Shown here: piece by piece, positions 59,246-64,000 of the stretch
How positions within the stretch are numbered: position 1 is the first letter of the stretch
How the letters are laid out: the number at the start of each line of letters is the position of its first letter
Origin: Oscillospiraceae bacterium
GTDB lineage: Bacteria; Bacillota; Clostridia; Oscillospirales; Oscillospiraceae
Direction of reading: 5' to 3'
Length of the DNA stretch: 64,000 nt
Assembly: GCA_022793685.1 (NCBI GenBank)
Contig: JAAWDI010000011.1
Coordinates: forward strand, 62,001 to 126,000
Translations under genes and position numbers: made by a program
The notes under the pieces: model-generated
What the model was told of the DNA's origin: nothing
What the model saw: the letters and a program-made list of their open reading frames with translations, nothing else
Databases searched by the model: none

Positions 59246-59280
59246 AAAAAGGGCGGCGCAAGGCTGCGCCACCCTTTTTT
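59246..59280 (-). terminator. rpsO terminator
   Basis: AAAAAGGGCGGCGCA paired with TGCGCCACCCTTTTTT (one mismatch), T tail on the minus strand, just after the rpsO stop. Read-through would supply pnp. Confidence 0.85.
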
Positions 59281-59287
59281 CACAGTG

Positions 59288-59554
59288 TTACTTACGGATG
59301 CCCAACTTGGCGATAATGGCACGATAGCGCTCGATGTCCTTCTTCGCCAGGTAATCCAGCATCTTGCGGCGCTTACCAATCATCTTGTACAGGCCGCGGC
59401 GGCTGTGGTTGTCGTGGATATGCACCTTCAGGTGCTCGGTCAGCTCGTTGATGCGGGCGGTCAGGATTGCAATCTGCACCTCGGGGGAACCGGTGTCGGT
59501 GCCGTGGGTGCGGTTGGCCTCGATAACGGCCGTCTTGTCGTCCTTACGAATCAT
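59288..59554 (-). CDS. rpsO: 30S ribosomal protein S15
   Basis: 88 residues, normal S15 length. Contains [37 protein letters not shown] and the C-terminal [12 protein letters not shown]. Binds 16S rRNA central domain. AAAGGTGG upstream of the ATG. The rpsO-pnp order is widely conserved. Confidence 0.98.
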   Translation of the reverse strand: MIRKDDKTAVIEANRTHGTDTGSPEVQIAILTARINELTEHLKVHIHDNHSRRGLYKMIGKRRKMLDYLAKKDIERYRAIIAKLGIRK

Positions 59555-59676
59555 GGTTGTTTCCACCTTTCTGTTTGTCCCCAATGGCTGCGTAACGGGT
59601 GGGTGGCCGCCTGCGGCGCAGGCTCTGTTCTCCCGAAACGAGGCGCATGGGCATTAGCATATTCATATGCGGGGGT

Positions 59677-59705
59677 ACTATATCACAATTTTTTCCCACT
59701 GTAAA
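59677..59705 (-). promoter_or_regulatory. rpsO promoter
   Basis: Minus-strand TTTACA (59700-59705), 17 bp, TATAGT (59677-59682). The roughly 120-nt leader that follows contains GCCTGC-gcc-GCAGGC and could host S15 autoregulation. Confidence 0.75.
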
Positions 59706-59739
59706 GAAAAAAATAGCGCTTACCTTAAAATATGTATCA

Positions 59740-60318
59740 TCACAACAGGACAACACCATATGTTGTGCCGGTCAGCTTGGCGGCGTTGGCCTCGTCATAG
59801 TCAATGTGCATGGCGTCGGCATAGGTGGGATTGACCCGCGCCACCACCTGGTCAAAAATCAGCGCCCGCTCCTCGCCCACGCGCACCTTTAGAATGTCCT
59901 TGTCCTTGATGCCGTGGCGCTCCGCCGTTTCCGGCGTCAGGTGGATGTGCCGCTTGGCCACGATGAGGCCGCAGTTCAGCGCCACCTCGCCCTTCGGGCC
60001 GACCAGCACGCAGCCGTCGGTGCCGTCCAGCGCGCCCGACTCCCGAATTTGGGGGACAAGCCCCAGCGCCCTGGCATCGGTCAGGCTGACCTCCACCTGG
60101 CTCTCCTTCCGGCAGGGGCCGAGCACCGTCATGGAAAGCTCGCCCTTCGGGCCTTTCACCGTCACCTTTTGATGGCTGGCAAACTGCCCCGGCTGGGACA
60201 GCTCTTTTTTTACGTCATGGTCAAGGTCATAGTCCGACCCAAACAGAACGGCGGCGTCCGCCGCGCTCAGATGCGCGTGCCGTCCGGAGCTTTCTATCAT
60301 AATTTTTAAGGGTTCCAT
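59740..60318 (-). CDS. PduL-like phosphate acyltransferase
   Basis: 192 residues. Zinc-site motifs of PduL are present in both halves: SGRHAHLSAADAAVLFG near the N-terminus and AKRHIHLTPETAERHG in the centre, plus TDGCVLVGPKG. PduL converts acyl-CoA and phosphate to acyl phosphate. No microcompartment shell gene or encapsulation peptide is seen, so it probably acts as the cytosolic phosphotransacetylase of an acetate-forming fermenter. Monocistronic. Confidence 0.9.
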   Translation of the reverse strand: MEPLKIMIESSGRHAHLSAADAAVLFGSDYDLDHDVKKELSQPGQFASHQKVTVKGPKGELSMTVLGPCRKESQVEVSLTDARALGLVPQIRESGALDGTDGCVLVGPKGEVALNCGLIVAKRHIHLTPETAERHGIKDKDILKVRVGEERALIFDQVVARVNPTYADAMHIDYDEANAAKLTGTTYGVVLL

Positions 60319-60416
60319 ACCGGTTTCCCCACCTTTCTTATTTCTCTATTGTATTTTAGTTTACCATATATTGCCCCGGCGGAAAAGAGATTTCCCCGAA
60401 ATTTCCCTTGGAACAC

Positions 60417-60445
60417 TTTACAATTCGTATTCATTTGTCTATACT
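60417..60445 (+). promoter_or_regulatory. Promoter of the XRE regulator gene
   Basis: TTTACA (60417-60422), 17 bp, TATACT (60440-60445), 40 bp before the start codon. Confidence 0.75.
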
Positions 60446-60484
60446 ATACGCTGTGTAAAATAACAGAGAGAGGGGATATACCCC

Positions 60485-61177
60485 ATGGAGAGCACATTTT
60501 CCCGCAATTTAGCCTGCCTGCGGCAGGACAAAGGCCTCAGCCAGCGGAAGGCCGCCGCCGGACTGGGCATTTCCCAGGCCCTGCTCAGTCACTATGAAAA
60601 CGGCGTGCGCGAACCGGGCCTCAACTTTGTCATTCGGGCTTGCGATTTTTACGGCGTGTCCGCCGACTTCCTGCTGGGCCGCACCATGGACAGGGATGGC
60701 GCCACCATTGCTCCCGACGAGCTTTACGATTACAGCGAGGAGAAGGACAATGTCCTGCGCGGTTCTGCCGCCGCCGCCCTTTACAAAAAGCTGCTGGTAA
60801 ACTCTTTGGGCGTGGTGTTCGACCTACTGGGCAAAACCGGCTGCCGCAGCGCGGTCAAACCGGCCTTCGACCATATCGGAACGGCGGTGTACACGGTCTT
60901 TCGCCACCTGTACCGCAGCGACAAAAGCCTCAGCGAGGACTTCTTCTCCGTGCCCGACCGGACGTTCTGCGCCGGTGTGTGCGGCGCAGACATGACCTAT
61001 TCCGAGCTTCGGCTGCGGGAAGCCCTTGGGGAGCACGTCCACGACAAAGGCCACCTGCCGCCTATGGACAACGAATCCTTGGAGCAGGGCTATCCGGTGC
61101 TGTACCGCTCCCTGCTGCAAACCCTGCACGACACCAACACCCGCATCCAGCGGGAGGTGGACGCTGCGGAGGGCTGA
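60485..61177 (+). CDS. XRE-family helix-turn-helix regulator
   Basis: 230 residues. N-terminal HTH (LRQDKGLSQRKAAAGLGISQ ... SHYENGVREPGL), then a dimer-like FYGVSADFLLG segment, and a C-terminal helical domain (about 80-230) of unknown ligand specificity. ATG with AGAGAGGGG upstream. Only 4 bp separate it from the acyltransferase gene, so the operon is probably XRE-MBOAT-SGNH, with the regulator sensing something about envelope acylation. Confidence 0.87.
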   Translation: MESTFSRNLACLRQDKGLSQRKAAAGLGISQALLSHYENGVREPGLNFVIRACDFYGVSADFLLGRTMDRDGATIAPDELYDYSEEKDNVLRGSAAAALYKKLLVNSLGVVFDLLGKTGCRSAVKPAFDHIGTAVYTVFRHLYRSDKSLSEDFFSVPDRTFCAGVCGADMTYSELRLREALGEHVHDKGHLPPMDNESLEQGYPVLYRSLLQTLHDTNTRIQREVDAAEG

Positions 61178-61181
61178 GTAG

Positions 61182-62639
61182 ATGGTCTTTCAGTCCTATG
61201 TCTTTCTGCTGCTGTTCCTGATTGCGCTTCTGGGCTATTACCTGCTGGGGCGGCTGGGTGCGGCGCGGGGGCAGCGCCTGTGGCTGCTGGCGGTCTGTCT
61301 GGTTTTTTACGGCTGGGGCGCGCCAAAGGGGCTTGTGCTCCTGCTGCTGGAGTGCGCTTTCAGCTATCTGCTGGGGCGTGCCATTCTGCGCCTGCCCCAA
61401 CGGCGCAAGCTCCTGCTGGCGGTGGGCGCGGCCGGATTGCTGGCTGTGCTCCTGCGCTTCAAATACGCCAGCTTCTTCCTGAGCAACCTCAACGCCCTCA
61501 CCGGCCAGACCCACACGCTGACGGCGCTGGCGCTTCCGCTGGGATTGAGCTTTCTCACCTTTCAGCAGCTTCTGTACCTGCGGGACTGCGCGGCGGGGAA
61601 CGCGCCCCGTCTTTCCCCGCTGGACTATGCGCTGTTCCTCTGCCTGTTCTGCACCGTATCCTCCGGCCCCATCACGCGGGCGGGGGAGATGACGCCCCAG
61701 CTTCACCCTATTCAGGCCCGCCGCTTTGACTGGGGAAATCTTTCTGCCGGACTGTATTGTTTTTCTCTGGGGCTGTTCAAAAAGGTGCTGATTGCGGATA
61801 CCTTTGCCGGGGCGGTCACTTACGGCTGGGACAACCTGGCCACCCTCACCACCCCCACCGCCGCGTTCGCCATGCTGGCCTATACCTTCCAGCTTTACTT
61901 TGATTTTTCCGGCTATTGCGACATGGCCGCAGGGCTGGCGAAGATGCTGGGGCTTTCCCTGCCCGTCAACTTCGATTCTCCCTACCGTGCCGTTTCGGTG
62001 GGCGATTTCTGGAAGCGGTGGCATATCACCCTTTCCCGATTCTTCCGCCTTTGTATCTACATTCCCCTGGGCGGCAACCGCAAGGGAACGCCCCGCACCT
62101 GCCTGAATATCTTCCTTATCTATCTGATTTCCGGTCTTTGGCACGGCGCAGGGTGGACGTTCCTCCTGTGGGGCGCGCTTCACGGCGCGGCCATGGTGCT
62201 GGACAGGCTTTTTCGGGGAAAGGTACGCCTCCCCAAATTCTTCGGCTGGCTGTTTACCTTCATCTTTGTCAACATCACATGGGTCTATTTCCGTGCGCCC
62301 TCTCTGGCGGCGGGGAACCAGATGCTCAGCCGGCTGTTTTCCCTGTCCTTTGCGCTACCTGATGCGGGCTTTACCGGCTCTCTGCTGCTGCCGGAGTTCA
62401 CCACACTTTTGAACCTTCTTGCCGCCAGCCTGCCCCGGCTTGCCCACCAGCTCACCCGCGGCCTGCCCCTGCTGCTGTTCCCGCTGGCGCTGGCGCTTAC
62501 GCTGCTGGTGCAAAATCCGGTGCGGCAAATGCAGGAATTCAAGCCAACGGCAAAAAAGGCGCTGGTTTCGGTGGCCGCCCTGTGCTGGTCGGTGGTCTCG
62601 CTGGCCAACGTCGGCACCTTCCTGTACGTCAATTTTTAG
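61182..62639 (+). CDS. MBOAT-family O-acyltransferase (DltB/AlgI-like)
   Basis: 485 residues, about ten membrane helices. Conserved LSFLTFQQLLYL, SPYRAVSVGDFWKRWHITLSR-type funnel helix, and catalytic His321 in SGLWHGAGWTF with a second His in ALHG. DltB/AlgI/PatA enzymes move acyl groups across the membrane onto cell-surface polymers. No dltA or dltC is nearby, so acetylation of a polysaccharide is likelier than D-alanylation. Confidence 0.92.
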   Translation: MVFQSYVFLLLFLIALLGYYLLGRLGAARGQRLWLLAVCLVFYGWGAPKGLVLLLLECAFSYLLGRAILRLPQRRKLLLAVGAAGLLAVLLRFKYASFFLSNLNALTGQTHTLTALALPLGLSFLTFQQLLYLRDCAAGNAPRLSPLDYALFLCLFCTVSSGPITRAGEMTPQLHPIQARRFDWGNLSAGLYCFSLGLFKKVLIADTFAGAVTYGWDNLATLTTPTAAFAMLAYTFQLYFDFSGYCDMAAGLAKMLGLSLPVNFDSPYRAVSVGDFWKRWHITLSRFFRLCIYIPLGGNRKGTPRTCLNIFLIYLISGLWHGAGWTFLLWGALHGAAMVLDRLFRGKVRLPKFFGWLFTFIFVNITWVYFRAPSLAAGNQMLSRLFSLSFALPDAGFTGSLLLPEFTTLLNLLAASLPRLAHQLTRGLPLLLFPLALALTLLVQNPVRQMQEFKPTAKKALVSVAALCWSVVSLANVGTFLYVNF

Positions 62640-62657
62640 GGAAGGAGGAGAAGCGTT

Positions 62658-63698
62658 TTGAGCGAAAAAACCTTTGGCCGTCTTGTCATCGGCGGCGTTC
62701 TTGTCATACTGGCGGCCCTTGCCGCCATGGTGGCCGTGGTCGACCCCTTCTTTCAGTTCCACGCCCCCGGCAGCGCTGAGACCTATGAAAACGAACGCTA
62801 TGAAAACGCCGGCATGATTCAAAATCTGGACTATGACACCATTGTTATGGGCACCTCGCTGGCCTGCAACTATCGGGCCTCCTGGTTCGATGAGTTGACC
62901 GGCGGCAAAACCATCAAAATCGGCTTTCGGGGCGGCAATCCGGTGGAATTTGACCAGGCTCTCCGGCTTGCCTTTGATACCCATCCCGACATTAAGCAGG
63001 TCTTTTTCGGCATGGACCTCAACATTCTCCTCTTCTACGGCGGCGCTGCGTCGTCATCGCTTCCGGACTATCTCTATAACAGCACGCCGCTGGACGATGC
63101 GGCCTATTTTCTGAACAAGGACGTTTACCTCCGCTGTGCCAAGACACTCCTGCGGCGCAGCCGGGGCGGCGGCGTGCCGTTGGACGACGCTTACATTTGG
63201 GACGGCGCTTACACCTTTTCCCGGGAAACCGCCCTCTCCAACTATGAGCGTCCCGACCCGGCCGACCCGCTGGCAGAGGACTATTTCTTTTATGGGGTAG
63301 ACCACAATCTGGTCCTTTTTGAAGGCTGGCTCACAGAACACCCGAACACCCAGTTCACCTTTTTCCTGTCTCCTTACTCCGTTCTTTACTGGGATTATGT
63401 CCGCCGGACGGGCGCGGCTGACGCCCGGCTTGCGGCGCTGGAACGGGCGGTGGACGCGCTGGTGGACTATGAGAACCTGCGCATCTGCTGCTTCCTTGGT
63501 GAAGAGGACATTATCACCAACCTGGACAACTACACCGATTACATTCACATCTCCGGCGCGACAACCCGCCGTCTGGCGGAGGAGATGACGGCAGGGAAGT
63601 GCGCCGTTACCCGTGAGAATATGGACGAATTTTTCTCCTCTTTGCGCCTGTTTCTGAATGAATACGACTATGACGCCATCTTTAATCCGGCGGCGTAG
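62658..63698 (+). CDS. SGNH/AlgJ-like partner of the MBOAT acyltransferase
   Basis: 346 residues. One N-terminal membrane segment (about 10-30), rest extracellular. Possible catalytic Ser in [10 protein letters not shown] and a C-terminal Asp-His pair in [10 protein letters not shown], the layout of SGNH-like proteins that finish surface O-acetylation with an MBOAT partner (AlgJ/X, DltD). TTG start with GGAGGAG 8 nt upstream, 18 bp after the MBOAT gene. Confidence 0.82.
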   Translation: MSEKTFGRLVIGGVLVILAALAAMVAVVDPFFQFHAPGSAETYENERYENAGMIQNLDYDTIVMGTSLACNYRASWFDELTGGKTIKIGFRGGNPVEFDQALRLAFDTHPDIKQVFFGMDLNILLFYGGAASSSLPDYLYNSTPLDDAAYFLNKDVYLRCAKTLLRRSRGGGVPLDDAYIWDGAYTFSRETALSNYERPDPADPLAEDYFFYGVDHNLVLFEGWLTEHPNTQFTFFLSPYSVLYWDYVRRTGAADARLAALERAVDALVDYENLRICCFLGEEDIITNLDNYTDYIHISGATTRRLAEEMTAGKCAVTRENMDEFFSSLRLFLNEYDYDAIFNPAA

Positions 63699-63719
63699 CT
63701 TTTCCTATGGAGGTATTCT

Positions 63720-64000
63720 ATGACTGACCAATCTAAAATCCGCAATTTCTCCATCATCGCCCACATCGACCACGGCAAGTCCACCCTGTCCGACCGGCTT
63801 ATCGAGCGGTGCGGGGCGGTAGAGCAGCGGGAAATGGAAAGCCAGCTTCTCGACAACATGGAGCTGGAGCGGGAGCGCGGCATCACCATCAAGGCCCGCG
63901 CCGTCCGCCTGCAATACAAGGCGCAGGACGGGGAGACCTATGAGCTGAACCTCATCGACACCCCCGGCCATGTGGACTTTAACTATGAGGTCTCCCGCTC
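63720..64000 (+). CDS. lepA: Elongation factor 4 (LepA), 3' end cut by window
   Basis: First 93 residues: G1 motif AHIDHGKST, switch [11 protein letters not shown], and G3 DTPGHVDF, the LepA/EF-4 GTPase start. Back-translocates or rescues stalled ribosomes. ATG with TGGAGG upstream. The remainder lies outside the window. Confidence 0.97.
   Translation, partial: MTDQSKIRNFSIIAHIDHGKSTLSDRLIERCGAVEQREMESQLLDNMELERERGITIKARAVRLQYKAQDGETYELNLIDTPGHVDFNYEVSR

Noticed and set aside
1-64000. tRNA/rRNA genes, insertion sequences, prophage or CRISPR arrays
   Set aside because: I scanned gaps and found no cloverleaf ends with CCA, no transposase or integrase frames and no repeat-spacer pattern; most gaps are promoters, leaders or terminators.

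Overview
The window reads as a GC-rich chromosomal segment of a Gram-positive Clostridia bacterium, most likely of the Oscillospiraceae (Flavonifractor/Intestinimonas/Oscillibacter-like). This is inferred from gene content: SepF, DivIVA, ZapA, DnaD and a DnaC/DnaI-like loader, an Ile T-box, a TPP riboswitch with a ThiT ECF component, a Firmicutes-type SOS box at lexA, MutL with an endonuclease motif, and many A/GGAGG ribosome binding sites. Nothing looks like a prophage, insertion sequence, CRISPR array, rRNA or tRNA gene. The window is almost fully coding and both ends cut genes (an FG-GAP lipoprotein at the left, lepA at the right).

Layout. 1-7 kb (minus): partial FG-GAP repeat lipoprotein; a MarR regulator followed by a heterodimeric ABC exporter. 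7-9.4 kb (plus): lexA, then mgtE behind a structured leader with an attenuator. 9.5-13.9 kb: HD-domain protein, YtaF/MntP-like protein, HAD phosphatase, thiT under a TPP riboswitch, lspA-rluD. 13.9-19.4 kb (minus): two lipoproteins (one PstS-like) and ileS with a T-box. 19.5-33 kb (minus): a long housekeeping run dnaD-dnaC-miaB-mutS-mutL-unknown-miaA-hfq-hlyD-like-yggS-sepF-divIVA. 33.2-42.1 kb (plus): zapA, U32 protein, dut, maf, mreC-mreD-PBP2, a GH13 enzyme. 42.1-46.3 kb (plus): a MarR-controlled redox operon (C_GCAxxG_C_C protein, DUF169 protein, CoA-disulfide/persulfide reductase with rhodanese domain, corrinoid adenosyltransferase). 46.3-50.3 kb (minus): GH25 lipoprotein, 16-repeat Sel1 protein, QueG-like protein. 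50.3-56.1 kb (minus): the most unusual locus. 56.1-64 kb: ZIP transporter, rpsO-pnp, pduL-like gene, XRE regulator, MBOAT acyltransferase with an SGNH/AlgJ-like partner, lepA.

The strongest candidate for an undescribed system is the operon at about 50.3-56.1 kb. In transcription order it encodes an alanine-racemase homologue that has lost the PLP lysine and other catalytic positions, a 68-residue protein of unknown function, an ATP-grasp ligase resembling D-aspartate ligases, an Asp/Glu racemase with both catalytic cysteines, and a single 806-residue protein fusing a MurE-type Mur ligase of the streptococcal lysine-adding kind to a complete acetylglutamate-kinase (ArgB) domain; a short QueG-like protein overlaps its end. 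I infer a cell-wall or peptide-tailoring pathway that places a diamino acid (lysine or ornithine) and a D-acidic residue, but that function is not established by the sequence.

Regulation is unusually legible: many promoters match the sigma-A consensus with 17-18 bp spacing; palindromes sit in or just after several of them (both marR genes and the FG-GAP lipoprotein gene); two promoters overlap the stop codon of the preceding gene (thiT and the second marR); and the thiT ribosome binding site is buried in a long hairpin downstream of its riboswitch.
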